64,000 nucleotides of DNA from NCBI GenBank assembly GCA_005502805.1, contig SCMY01000011.1, positions 1-64,000 of the forward strand, given 5' to 3'. This DNA comes from Rhizobiales bacterium 2SD. Its GTDB lineage: Bacteria; Pseudomonadota; Alphaproteobacteria; Rhizobiales; Beijerinckiaceae. Positions 43,878 to 51,571 of the stretch are shown one piece after another (positions within the stretch are counted from its first letter, which is position 1; each line of letters begins with the position of its first letter). Under the pieces are notes generated by a model that searched no databases, was not told the DNA's origin, and saw only the letters and a program-made list of their open reading frames with translations. A program made the translations under genes and the position numbers.

Positions 43878-44174
43878 TCAGACGCGATAGCTGTCGGCGC
43901 CCCAGAAGGCGCGAGAGCGCGGCGGGCAGCGCGACGATTTGACGAAGAGGATCTCGAAGATCCGATCGTCGCGCAGCGTCAGCACATAGCCGAAGAGATG
44001 CAGCGGGATCGCGACGAGCAGCATCAAGAGGTTGTGCGAGACCAGAAAGCACACTGACGAGGCGACGCCATTGAACATGAAATAGAGATACGGCACGCCC
44101 ATCAAGGTCGGCGCCCGCGTCAACGCCTTGACCAGAGGCGTGATCAGTGGCTGCTCCGGGTCTTGCACGCTCAT
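43878..44174 (-). CDS. virB3: T4SS protein VirB3
   Basis: The 98-residue membrane protein starts MSVQDPEQPLITPLVKALTR and has the VirB3 pattern of a proline-bounded N-terminus (TRAPTLMGVPYLYF) and two close hydrophobic segments (NGVASSVCFLV, LLMLLVAIPLHLFGYVL). It works with VirB4 at the inner membrane. It overlaps virB2 by 4 bp. Confidence 0.92.
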   Translation of the reverse strand: MSVQDPEQPLITPLVKALTRAPTLMGVPYLYFMFNGVASSVCFLVSHNLLMLLVAIPLHLFGYVLTLRDDRIFEILFVKSSRCPPRSRAFWGADSYRV

Positions 44175-44488
44175 TGCCCGACCGCCGACTGGAAGAACTG
44201 AACGATCTGCGCCGATCCGAACACCAGGACGATGCCGAAGATGACCGAGCCGGCCACACCCCAGGTCAGACGGCCGGCCCAGGCGAAGAAACCGCAGGCA
44301 ATGACGGCAAGCGTCGCGAGCGCCGTCGAGATCGGACCGGTCAGTGCCTGCACGAGCTGGTTCAAGGTCGATTGAACCGGCTGTAACGTGCCGGACTGCG
44401 CCTTCGCGTCAATGGCAGCCAGCGTCAGCAATGTCGCGCCGGCCGCGCGGAAAAAATGTCTCGAAAGCAGCATCTGCAGCATCCTCAT
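44171..44488 (-). CDS. virB2: T4SS pilin VirB2
   Basis: The 105-residue pro-pilin has a signal (AAGATLLTLAAIDAKAQ), then a short loop, then two membrane helices (ISTALATLAVIACGFFAWAG and VAGSVIFGIVLVFGSAQIV), the standard VirB2/TrbC pilin fold. It forms the conjugative pilus. It overlaps both virB1 and virB3. Confidence 0.92.
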   Translation of the reverse strand: MRMLQMLLSRHFFRAAGATLLTLAAIDAKAQSGTLQPVQSTLNQLVQALTGPISTALATLAVIACGFFAWAGRLTWGVAGSVIFGIVLVFGSAQIVQFFQSAVGQ

Positions 44489-45225
44489 TCGATATGCATG
44501 ACAAAATCGGCCGTCGAGGCTGGCTGGGTGCCGGCCGGGCGATGTCTCGGAGTGGTCAAAGCCTGTGCGGTCCGTCTATCGGGTACGCCGCTGGAGCTTG
44601 GACCAAATTCGATCCCTTCGAGCCCAGGCCAACCCGCGAGGTCGTTCACGACGGTGGCGACGAATCGCACGGTTTCGGGAAACGGCGGCACGCCGCGATG
44701 CGCGATCAGCGTCTCTTCGCCTGCGTTGTAGGCGGCGAGCACATAGAACGGATTGCCATGGCGGGACTGGAGATGGCGCAGGAAGCGCACGCCGCCGCGG
44801 ACATTTTCGCCGGGATCGCAGAGGTCGACCTTGAAGCGCTCGGCCGTTTCTGGGGTGAGCTGCATCAGCCCGTAGGCACCCTTCTCGGATTGCGCCGTCG
44901 AGATCAGGCGGCTTTCCGCCTTGGCGACGGCCAATGCGAAAGCTGTGTCGAACCGCTCCTCGACCGCGACCCGTCGCACGAGCGCCTCGGCCTCGCCGGC
45001 CGCCAGCTGCGTTCGTGGATCGCAGACGGGGCGAGAGGTGTCCGAGCCGATCACGTCGACGCTGGTCGGAGTCTGGGAGATCGGCACGAGGCGACCGGAT
45101 GCGTCGAGCGCCGCTGTTGGCTCAGGCAACTTGTCCTGAAATTTAACTGGCGCCGTCGCCTCCTCCCCCCAAACCGGTCCTGCCAGAACTGCGATCACTA
45201 TGCTCGTCGAAAGCGTCAGCCGCAT
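44485..45225 (-). CDS. virB1: VirB1-like lytic transglycosylase
   Basis: The 246-residue exported enzyme has a signal peptide (RLTLSTSIVIAVLAGPVWG) and an SLT domain from about residue 90: ALAVAKAESRLISTAQSEKGAYGLMQLTPETAERF, with the catalytic Glu in AESR and the GLMQLTP motif, then FYVLAAYNAGEETL. It opens peptidoglycan for the channel. The start at 45225 gives a normal signal peptide. It is first in the virB operon. Confidence 0.92.
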   Translation of the reverse strand: MRLTLSTSIVIAVLAGPVWGEEATAPVKFQDKLPEPTAALDASGRLVPISQTPTSVDVIGSDTSRPVCDPRTQLAAGEAEALVRRVAVEERFDTAFALAVAKAESRLISTAQSEKGAYGLMQLTPETAERFKVDLCDPGENVRGGVRFLRHLQSRHGNPFYVLAAYNAGEETLIAHRGVPPFPETVRFVATVVNDLAGWPGLEGIEFGPSSSGVPDRRTAQALTTPRHRPAGTQPASTADFVMHIE

Positions 45226-45257
45226 CGTGGATTCGCCTCTCGCCAAATCGGTCAGTA

Positions 45258-45271
45258 GTCAGTATATTGAC
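45258..45271. promoter_or_regulatory. Operator palindrome in the virB1/trbM-like divergent region
   Basis: GTCAGTATATTGAC, preceded by a second direct GTCAGTA at 45251-45257, so the half-site is tandem. It overlaps the virB1 -10 box. Confidence 0.6.
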
Positions 45272-45288
45272 GTTCTGACAGTTGGCAA
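45261..45288 (-). promoter_or_regulatory. virB operon promoter
   Basis: On the minus strand, TTGCCA (45283-45288) and TATACT (45261-45266) with a 16-bp spacer, about 35 bp before the virB1 start. The operator covers the -10. Confidence 0.5.
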
Positions 45289-45347
45289 CAGCCGGAAACA
45301 CGATGCCCCTATCAGAACGCTGCTGCGCAGCATCGAGGGCTGCGAGG

Positions 45348-45839
45348 ATGATAAAGGCCGCCAGCCTGGCGTTGGGCATGAGCATCGCGCCGGCGGTCGC
45401 GCCTGCCCAGGAGGCCTCCTTTGGTTGCAAGGTCCTGCTCTGTGCGGCCGCTACCGCTCCGAGCTGGTCGGGGATTCCGTATTGTATACCGGTCATGCAG
45501 CAGCTTTTCCGACAGCTTGCCCGGGGCGGGGGCTGGCCTGCATGCCCAGAAGGGCAAACAAGCAGTCTCGGACACGAGCCTTATCTCCCCTGCCCCGCCG
45601 GCTGGACGCCCGCCGAAAGTGCAGCCAGTCACGAGCAGGCGCCTGCCCTATCGTCTCCGAATGGTAGCCTCTGCATCAACCTGTCCAAGCCGTCGACCGA
45701 CTGCATGGCCAGCTCGGAGGGCGGCTGCCAAACCAGCTATCCGAGCCAGCCGCGGCAGGCGCGGGAGGAGCCGTATTACGTCGACATCACCACCACGAAC
45801 GGTCAGCAGCGCTTCTATTTCGCGCTGAAGGGCTACTGA
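45348..45839 (+). CDS. TrbM-like exported protein
   Basis: The 163-residue protein has a signal peptide (IKAASLALGMSIAPAVAPAQ) and the Cys-rich segment EASFGCKVLLCAAATAPSW with YCIPVMQQLFRQLARG, resembling TrbM/KikA of conjugative plasmids, whose role in transfer is poorly defined. The C-terminus has further Cys and ends YYVDITTTNGQQRFYFALKGY. The start follows GAGGG with 8-nt spacing; an earlier ATG at 45303 is possible. First gene of a plus-strand exported-protein operon divergent from virB1. Confidence 0.7.
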   Translation: MIKAASLALGMSIAPAVAPAQEASFGCKVLLCAAATAPSWSGIPYCIPVMQQLFRQLARGGGWPACPEGQTSSLGHEPYLPCPAGWTPAESAASHEQAPALSSPNGSLCINLSKPSTDCMASSEGGCQTSYPSQPRQAREEPYYVDITTTNGQQRFYFALKGY

Positions 45840-45841
45840 GG

Positions 45842-46438
45842 ATGCGCCTCGTCAGGGTCCTTGTTGCAGGCCTCGCCGGTGCTTGCGCCATGGCTGCCAC
45901 TGCGCAGGAGCCGGCCTCGCCGCGTTGGTTCGCGATCGGGCCGACTGCGATCTTCGAGACCGGAGACAGCTGGGCGGATGGCGGCGTGGACTATCGCCTC
46001 TACGGCGTTCAGTCCTGCCTGCGCGGGACGAGCTTCACCAACGGCGCGGGCGTCAGGCGCGATTGCGGCGAGGCATCACTGGCTATGTTGGTCGCGCTGA
46101 TCCGGGACCTACAACCGCAGTGCCATCAGGCTGGCGCGCAGCCGAATTCGCGCATTGTCTTGGTGTTCTGCGTCGCTACACGAGCCGCGGGCGCAGGTGC
46201 TGGCTCTCGCATCGATCTCGGCACGGCCCTGATCTCGTCGGGCTTCGGCTTTGCCTCGCTCGCGCCCGATGGCCGGCCCGTCCATTCGCCTTATTTCGTC
46301 GCGCAGCAGGTTGCGTCGCGCGCGAGGGCCGGCCTTTGGGCGTTTCCCGATCTGCCCGAGCCGAATGCCATCATCCTGCGTGCGTTGCGTGAGGGCCGGC
46401 CACATGCGGGGTTCGAGAATCCGCCGGGGCAACAATGA
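45842..46438 (+). CDS. Exported degenerate thermonuclease-like protein A
   Basis: The 198-residue protein has a signal peptide ending AMAATAQ. The body follows the staphylococcal-nuclease fold: VDYRLYGVQSCLRG, DCGEASLAMLVALIRD, DLGTALISSGFGFA and the terminal ARAGLWAFPD. The usual D-x-PE catalytic region reads QSCL here, so the active-site Asp and Glu appear absent although the Arg of YRLYG is kept. It may be a structural or binding relative. It lies 2 bp behind the TrbM-like gene. Confidence 0.75.
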   Translation: MRLVRVLVAGLAGACAMAATAQEPASPRWFAIGPTAIFETGDSWADGGVDYRLYGVQSCLRGTSFTNGAGVRRDCGEASLAMLVALIRDLQPQCHQAGAQPNSRIVLVFCVATRAAGAGAGSRIDLGTALISSGFGFASLAPDGRPVHSPYFVAQQVASRARAGLWAFPDLPEPNAIILRALREGRPHAGFENPPGQQ

Positions 46439-47061
46439 ACGATCGCGACCCCATCGTTCGAGTCTGCTCCAAAGGGCGTCTGAGCTCTATCGCCGGGATC
46501 GGCGCCATCGTGATGGCGGCGATGGTTGGTCTGGGCGTCCCGGGCAAATCCGATGAGAACGCGTCATCGGAGGAGCCGGGCTTCTATGCGCCTAAAGGCC
46601 AGCAGCAATCGCCTCCCTTGCGGGTCGAGGTGATCGAGGGGGTCAGGTTCCGGGATATCGAGACCGGCCAGATCTACACGCTCTACGGGATCGACACATG
46701 CGCGCCGGATCAGCGCGCGACGCTCGGGCGTCAGCCATGGCCTTGCGGGGTCATCGCAACCGCCTGGCTCGTTTCGGCGACTCTCGGAAAATGGATCGCC
46801 TGCGCCAGGATTCATGAACGCGACGGTGTCATCCAGGCTCGCTGCGCCTCCTCTCAGCATGGCGATCTCGGCGCCGCCATGCTGCGTGAAGGTCTGGCTG
46901 TCTCGATTCCGGTCGAGCCGCCGCTCAGGACCTATGCTGCGCTCGAGCAGGATGCTCGGAAGGCCTATCGCGGCCTCTGGGCGAGCCGCTTCCAGATGCC
47001 GGCAGAGTTTCGGCGCAGCGCCGCGGCCGCGCTCAGCGAAGCCGAGGGAGCCCGGCGATGA
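46435..47061 (+). CDS. Membrane-anchored degenerate thermonuclease-like protein B
   Basis: The 208-residue protein has an N-terminal hydrophobic segment (IAGIGAIVMAAMVGLGV) and an SNase-like body: IYTLYGIDTCAPDQRATLG, PCGVIATAWLVSATLG, DLGAAMLREGLAVSI and ARKAYRGLWASRFQMP. The Asp of GIDTC is kept, but the catalytic Glu is replaced and the first Arg is missing. It overlaps protein A by 4 bp (ATGA). With A it forms a tandem pair of divergent paralogues. Confidence 0.8.
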   Translation: MNDRDPIVRVCSKGRLSSIAGIGAIVMAAMVGLGVPGKSDENASSEEPGFYAPKGQQQSPPLRVEVIEGVRFRDIETGQIYTLYGIDTCAPDQRATLGRQPWPCGVIATAWLVSATLGKWIACARIHERDGVIQARCASSQHGDLGAAMLREGLAVSIPVEPPLRTYAALEQDARKAYRGLWASRFQMPAEFRRSAAAALSEAEGARR

Positions 47062-47651
47062 TAGGGCATGGCCCCGAGAGAGAGAGCCGCGTCATCGATA
47101 GGAGACGCGGAATGGCCGCGATGCTGACCGTCCTGCTCGCCTCCTGCGCGCAGCCGCAGCCGGTGAGCCTCGTCGCGGAAGGTCGGCCTACGAGCGATGC
47201 TCTCTATCGTGCTGACCCCGTCAGACCAGGTCGCCTGGCCTATGCGCCGGACCGCGCAACCTTCGCTCCGATGCTGACGGAAGCCTACACCTACCCCACG
47301 CAGCCACAGGCCGAGCAGGCCTGGCAACGAGCAAGCCTCAATCGCATGGAGGTCATGGCACGGAATGATGGGCCGCCCGGCATCCGACTGTTCGGGTGCA
47401 AGCCGGGCGCGCTCGACAGTTTGACTGGACGCATCACGCGCTATCGCGGTCCCGTCGTCCATTGCGCGGCCGATGTCGCGATGGCGTCAGGATTGCCGCC
47501 TCGGCGCGAGACGGTGAACTTCTACTACCATGGAGGTGCCTGGAGCCTGCTTATGACCGATGCGCCGCGGGCGCCTGTTGCCTGGCTCAATCGCGAAAAA
47601 TCGGTGCGCGATCCGTGGCGGTTCCTGCCGTGGCGGGATCGCTACGAATGA
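47058..47651 (+). CDS. Putative lipoprotein, 197 aa
   Basis: A Met-rich N-terminus is followed by a lipobox-like MLTVLLASC with Cys at about residue 30. The periplasmic body has AYTYPTQPQAEQAWQRASLNRMEV and ends RDPWRFLPWRDRYE. No family is recognised. It overlaps both neighbours by 4 bp, so it is part of the exported-protein operon next to the T4SS. Confidence 0.7.
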   Translation: MIGHGPERESRVIDRRRGMAAMLTVLLASCAQPQPVSLVAEGRPTSDALYRADPVRPGRLAYAPDRATFAPMLTEAYTYPTQPQAEQAWQRASLNRMEVMARNDGPPGIRLFGCKPGALDSLTGRITRYRGPVVHCAADVAMASGLPPRRETVNFYYHGGAWSLLMTDAPRAPVAWLNREKSVRDPWRFLPWRDRYE

Positions 47652-48295
47652 AACCGACTTTGTCGAAAAGTGTTGCGAGTTCTGGGCGATGCCTGCGATG
47701 GGGGCGGCATCGTCGACGCGCCGCCCGCTGCGTTACGACGATCGCCACAGCCCTTGTCTGGCAAGGCGTGCAACTCGATGCCGGCGCGCAAGAGCGCACA
47801 CCCGATCCCGGGGCCTGGCGGCCCGTCTCCTATTCGGATCTGACGGCCCCCGCCCCTGCAAACGCGACCTTCGTGGACATCTGGAAAGAAGAGATCGAGG
47901 CGAACAACAAGACCTATCGCGAGAAAGGCGACTTTCGCTTTGCCGGCGGCAACGCGCCAGCGACCGAAGCGCATTTCGTGATCTGGAGTCCCGCGAAATC
48001 CGTCGTCCTTTCGATCCTCAACACCGCGACGCACTGCACGACGAAGCAGCGTGACGCCGGCGTTCTCGTCAAGCTCTGTCCTATGCGACTTGTCATCTAT
48101 GAAGGCGTCCGGACCCAGGTGCTCGACGCCGATCGCGGCTGCTTTGTCGAGATCGACCCCTCAATCGGTCAGCAATCCAGCGTGGCCGCAGCCTACGCTG
48201 CTTATGACCTCGGAGCCCGAACGATCAAGACGGGTCTGGTCGTTATGGGCCAAGCTGTCGAGGGCTGTTCGCATGGCATTCCGCTGCCGCGATGA
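47648..48295 (+). CDS. Exported protein of unknown function, 215 aa
   Basis: A basic N-terminus and hydrophobic stretch (CVTTIATALVWQGVQLDAGAQ) look like a long signal peptide. The periplasmic part reads WRPVSYSDLTAPAPANATFVDIWKEEIEANNKT and has four Cys, probably forming disulfides (HCTTKQ, KLCPMRL, GCFVEID, GCSHG). It resembles the next gene's product in layout (WR, then SD or HD, then LCPLR-like LCPMR, then GCFVEID against GCYIDH), so the two look like paralogues. Confidence 0.7.
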   Translation: MKPTLSKSVASSGRCLRWGRHRRRAARCVTTIATALVWQGVQLDAGAQERTPDPGAWRPVSYSDLTAPAPANATFVDIWKEEIEANNKTYREKGDFRFAGGNAPATEAHFVIWSPAKSVVLSILNTATHCTTKQRDAGVLVKLCPMRLVIYEGVRTQVLDADRGCFVEIDPSIGQQSSVAAAYAAYDLGARTIKTGLVVMGQAVEGCSHGIPLPR

Positions 48296-48421
48296 ACCGG
48301 TGGAACTCAATTCGTGTTCCAGAATCGCGGCGGACCTGGACGCCTAACGCAGCCCACCATTGGCGGTCCGGGCCTCTGGCGCTTAACTCACCCCACCCGC
48401 CGTAGGAAACAGGAGCAGGTC

Positions 48422-48988
48422 ATGAACCAGGTTTTGCGAGCGGCCGGCACACTTCTTCTGATCATGGGTGCCGGGCAGGCCATCGCGCAGTCCGATGGGA
48501 ACTCGGCCTGGCGGGCGATGACGTTCCATGATTTCCGTCAGCCATCAAGCGATGTCCTCCAGACGGTCGTCTGGCCTGACGTGATCGCGGCCGCCAATGC
48601 CTACACCGAGAATGAGCTTAAGCGCCCGCTCAAAGGTCGCAATGCGCTCGTCACGGCGTTGTCCTCGACCTATCAGCTCGGCGATCGCACCGTGATCATC
48701 AGCACTGCGCTCGTGCGTGGCTGCGACAGCGGCGCAAATTCGAGCGGTGCCGAGATCGAGCCATCGCTCTGTCCGCTCCGCATCCTCGTGATGAAAGCCG
48801 GAAAAGTCGTCTCATCCAAGACCGAACACGGCTGCTACATCGACCATGCCGACAAGGACCTCCCCCAAAAGAACCGCAACGACAGTTCCTATACGCGCTT
48901 CGACCCGAAGACCGGAACGATTGCGCTTCGCACGGTCGTGGGCGGCAAGGAGATCCCGTCCTGCCAGCGCAGCTACGCTGTCGACTGA
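48422..48988 (+). CDS. Exported protein, paralogue of the preceding gene, 188 aa
   Basis: A signal peptide (LRAAGTLLLIMGAGQAIAQ) is followed by SAWRAMTFHDFRQPSSDVLQTVVWPDV, SLCPLRILVMKAG, HGCYIDH and a C-terminal CQRSYAVD. The LCPLR and GCYIDH motifs parallel LCPMR and GCFVEID in the upstream protein, so I infer duplication. The start follows AACAGGAGCAGGTC. Function is unknown. Its place in the operon suggests a role in T4SS assembly or surface stability. Confidence 0.75.
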   Translation: MNQVLRAAGTLLLIMGAGQAIAQSDGNSAWRAMTFHDFRQPSSDVLQTVVWPDVIAAANAYTENELKRPLKGRNALVTALSSTYQLGDRTVIISTALVRGCDSGANSSGAEIEPSLCPLRILVMKAGKVVSSKTEHGCYIDHADKDLPQKNRNDSSYTRFDPKTGTIALRTVVGGKEIPSCQRSYAVD

Positions 48989-49001
48989 AAGGGGGACCGG
49001 C

Positions 49002-49700
49002 ATGCCAAGATTCACAAAGGTCTGCTTCGCGCTCAGCCTGGCGGTGAGCCACATTTTTGCCTCGAGCGCGATCGCGCAACGGGGCCAGTACTGTGAACGG
49101 ACGAACTATTCAGCTCAGCAGATTACCGATGCCGTCCGAAATTCGTCCCTGCGCGATGATCTGAAGTCGACCTCGTGTTCACTGGGCGGGCTCGGACGTT
49201 ATGAATCCGGCGGCAATAAGGGCGTCTACAATGGCAGTTGCTGCACCGGCATCTTCCAGCTCAACAATGCCAATGTCCGAAAATATGCGGGCACCGATCG
49301 CGAGGGCTACGGATGCCTCACGCTGCAGCAGCAGGTCAATGCCTGGGCGAACCTGACCAATGACGGCTACAATACGGGGGTGGTGCGCCAGCTCGCATCG
49401 ATGCAGACTTTCGACGGCCAGAAGGTCGACGCCGGCTTCCTGTCAGCCTGCATCCAGCTTGGAACGGGGAACTGCCAGAGGATGGTGAGTTCCGGCCGGT
49501 GCTCGGGCTTCGCCGACATCAATGGCACAACCATCTGCGACATGGCCCGCTCCGCGCGCGCGATGACGGACCCGAACTGCAAAGATGGCGAAGCGTCATG
49601 CACACAGGGGCCGGGGGATTTTCCAACAAACATCGGTGTCGCTGCAAATCCGCCGACGGCCGACATCGCAAATGTCGTCGTAGGATCTTCGGAGGTTTGA
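49002..49700 (+). CDS. Exported muramidase-like protein
   Basis: The 232-residue protein has a signal peptide ending SSAIAQ. The core GRYESGGNKGVYNGSCCTGIFQLNNANVRKYAG recalls lysozyme-like and lytic transglycosylase active sites (Glu of YESGG, then GIFQL). A long Cys-rich C-terminus follows. It probably cleaves or binds peptidoglycan, in addition to VirB1. The start at 49002 follows AAAGGGGGACCGGC. Last gene of the operon. I am fairly sure of the fold, less of activity. Confidence 0.65.
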   Translation: MPRFTKVCFALSLAVSHIFASSAIAQRGQYCERTNYSAQQITDAVRNSSLRDDLKSTSCSLGGLGRYESGGNKGVYNGSCCTGIFQLNNANVRKYAGTDREGYGCLTLQQQVNAWANLTNDGYNTGVVRQLASMQTFDGQKVDAGFLSACIQLGTGNCQRMVSSGRCSGFADINGTTICDMARSARAMTDPNCKDGEASCTQGPGDFPTNIGVAANPPTADIANVVVGSSEV

Positions 49701-49711
49701 GTCAGTCAGGT

Positions 49712-49966
49712 TCACGAAATCTCGTCGGGATCAATCGCGATCATTGCCGCAAGCCGCTCAAGAGAGATTCGAGTCTCTTGAGGCAGGGAAGTTTTTCGAT
49801 AGTAGGCGTGAACGAGCGCCCAGTACGCCACAGATTCCGAATTTCCTGCGAACAATGCTTTTGTCATGCATTGGCCAATTATAGTAATCGCACGGATTGA
49901 CGATCCATGCCGGTCGTAGAGCCGCAACGCCATCTCCTGAGCTTGTATCGGTCCCGCTGTCGTCAC
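49712..49966 (-). CDS. Hypothetical protein, 84 aa
   Basis: It begins at a GTG with GGGAGCAAATT upstream. The product is soluble and helical: MALRLYDRHGSSIRAITIIGQC, then AYWALVHAYYRKTSLPQETRISLERL. No family is recognised. It converges on the muramidase-like gene, 11 bp away, and marks the edge of the transfer region. Confidence 0.55.
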   Translation of the reverse strand: MTTAGPIQAQEMALRLYDRHGSSIRAITIIGQCMTKALFAGNSESVAYWALVHAYYRKTSLPQETRISLERLAAMIAIDPDEIS

Positions 49967-50608
49967 AATTTGCTCCCAGATTGGCTCATCGCGGTAGTTG
50001 TGTCAGTCTGCCAAGAGCATCGGACCGAATATCCTATTCAAGCCGATACTTTAGCTCTTTGATTTTGCATTGGCTTTATCGAAAGCCGCGTCCACTTTTC
50101 GGGACGATGCTCTAGCGGTATGAACGCTGAAGGAGCCAACGATGAATTCGACCGATGCATTCGCTTGAAGTTAGACGCTCCTCTTACGGTTGCGGTGCCC
50201 GGCGCCCGACTTTTGACGTAAGCATTCGCATCCAACAATCCGCCTGAATTTCGTCGGACCCATCTGACAATGCCGGTCGATCTTTATAGTGGCTCTGAAA
50301 AACCTAATGATATCTTAGATTTATAGAAAGCAATCACGAGAAATACTGATTGTCTGATATCAGATAAGAATAATGTGAATCACAATTGTTCCGAGGTTCT
50401 GAGCATTTGAGCGCATGAATAATTGACCTAAGTTCAATTCATAGCGCAGAGAGCACGAATTGGCTTCTATGACGCTTAGCGCAGTCAGCGAAGCACCGAA
50501 GAGTGGCCGGGGTCTCCTCGATTAGCTCAATTTGCGGCAACTCATCCAGATCTGATGACGTTCGCCAAAGGCAGATGACTTGCTAAGGACGGCATCCAAG
50601 GCAAGCTA
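49967..50608. other. AT-richer non-coding boundary region
   Basis: About 640 bp without a credible gene, visibly richer in A and T than either side. It contains a RIME-like palindrome at 50054-50115 and a TCTGATATCAGA palindrome near 50354. It separates the transfer region from the catabolic cargo and may be a junction from an earlier insertion. Confidence 0.6.
50054..50115. repeat. RIME-like intergenic palindromic element
   Basis: GGCTTT and AAAGCC form a hairpin around ATCG, followed by TCCACTTTTCGGGACGATGC and TCTAGC. This resembles the RIME-type repeats common between genes in Rhizobiales, whose ends read CACTTTTCGGG and ATGCTCTAG. Confidence 0.6.
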
Positions 50609-51571
50609 CTATGCTCCAGTTCCGTGCTGTTTCGCACGGGGGTGTAAGGGGGAATTCGTCGTAGCCAATGCGATTCCCGCGATGATCACAACAAAAGCCA
50701 CAGGGTGAAACCACGCCAGCCTCTCGCCGAGAAAAACCGCGGCAAGTCCAGCGCTGAAAACTGGTAGGAGGTGCATGAACATCCCCGTCGTAGCTGGTCC
50801 GAGCGTGGCGACGGAACGGTTCCAGCAGACATAGGCCAGGATCGACGGAAAAACCGCAAAATAGAGCAAACCGAACGCAATCCGTGGCGTGGGCACAAAT
50901 GTTCCGACCGCATTCGTTTCCGCGAGGACGAAAGGAACATGGAAGAGGACACCGAATGCAGCCGTAACCCCGAGCAGAGATAGCGCCTCAAGTCCAGGTG
51001 GCCGCCATCTGATCAGGACGGTGTAAAATGCCCAAAAGCTCATGCCGATAAAGACGAGTACCTCGCCGCGGCTAATCGAGAAGTGGGCGAGCGAGATCAG
51101 ATCGCCGCGCGTGATCACCAGAGCGGCCCCGACCAGCGAGACCAGAATGCCGACGGCTCGCCGCGGCGCCACTAGTTGACCGAGCAGAACGCGTGCGATC
51201 AGGATCGTGACCACTGGAAGCAAAGCGTTGACAAGGGCCGCGTTGACGACCGTCGTGTGATGCAGGGCGGTATAGATGAAGCAGTTGAAAGCGGTCACTC
51301 CGACCGCTCCCAGCAGCGCCAAAAACGGAAGCTGGCGCTGGATCCTCGTCCAGTCGCGCCGCGTTGGCCGCCAAATGAACGGCAGCAGAATGAGAAATGC
51401 CAGCAGCCAGCGCCAGAAGGACATCTGTATCGGCGGGATATCGTCACGTATCAGCCGGGCAATCAGGAAATTGCCCGACCAGAACAGCGGTGGAAGCACC
51501 GCGACCCAATAGGCGGCCGGAGCGGCGCCCGCAGACGAGCGCGTTAATCCGGCCCTGGAATATTCAGCCAT
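50609..51571 (-). CDS. DMT superfamily transporter, EamA family
   Basis: The 320-residue protein has about ten membrane helices in two EamA repeats, for example AVLPPLFWSGNFLIARLIRD at the start and GILVSLVGAALVITRGD before the second repeat, plus TTGMFMHLLPVFSAGLAAVFLGE. Such proteins export or exchange metabolites. It overlaps the upstream ABC permease by 8 bp, so it is probably the last gene of the uptake operon and may handle a pathway intermediate. Confidence 0.9.
   Translation of the reverse strand: MAEYSRAGLTRSSAGAAPAAYWVAVLPPLFWSGNFLIARLIRDDIPPIQMSFWRWLLAFLILLPFIWRPTRRDWTRIQRQLPFLALLGAVGVTAFNCFIYTALHHTTVVNAALVNALLPVVTILIARVLLGQLVAPRRAVGILVSLVGAALVITRGDLISLAHFSISRGEVLVFIGMSFWAFYTVLIRWRPPGLEALSLLGVTAAFGVLFHVPFVLAETNAVGTFVPTPRIAFGLLYFAVFPSILAYVCWNRSVATLGPATTGMFMHLLPVFSAGLAAVFLGERLAWFHPVAFVVIIAGIALATTNSPLHPRAKQHGTGA

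Noticed and set aside
41458..44259. 933-aa version of VirB4
   Set aside because: The extra N-terminal part overlaps virB3 in another frame; VirB4 starts normally at 43869.
50038..50238. 66-aa minus-strand ORF
   Set aside because: It reads through the RIME-like palindrome; such ORFs are a known artefact of this repeat.
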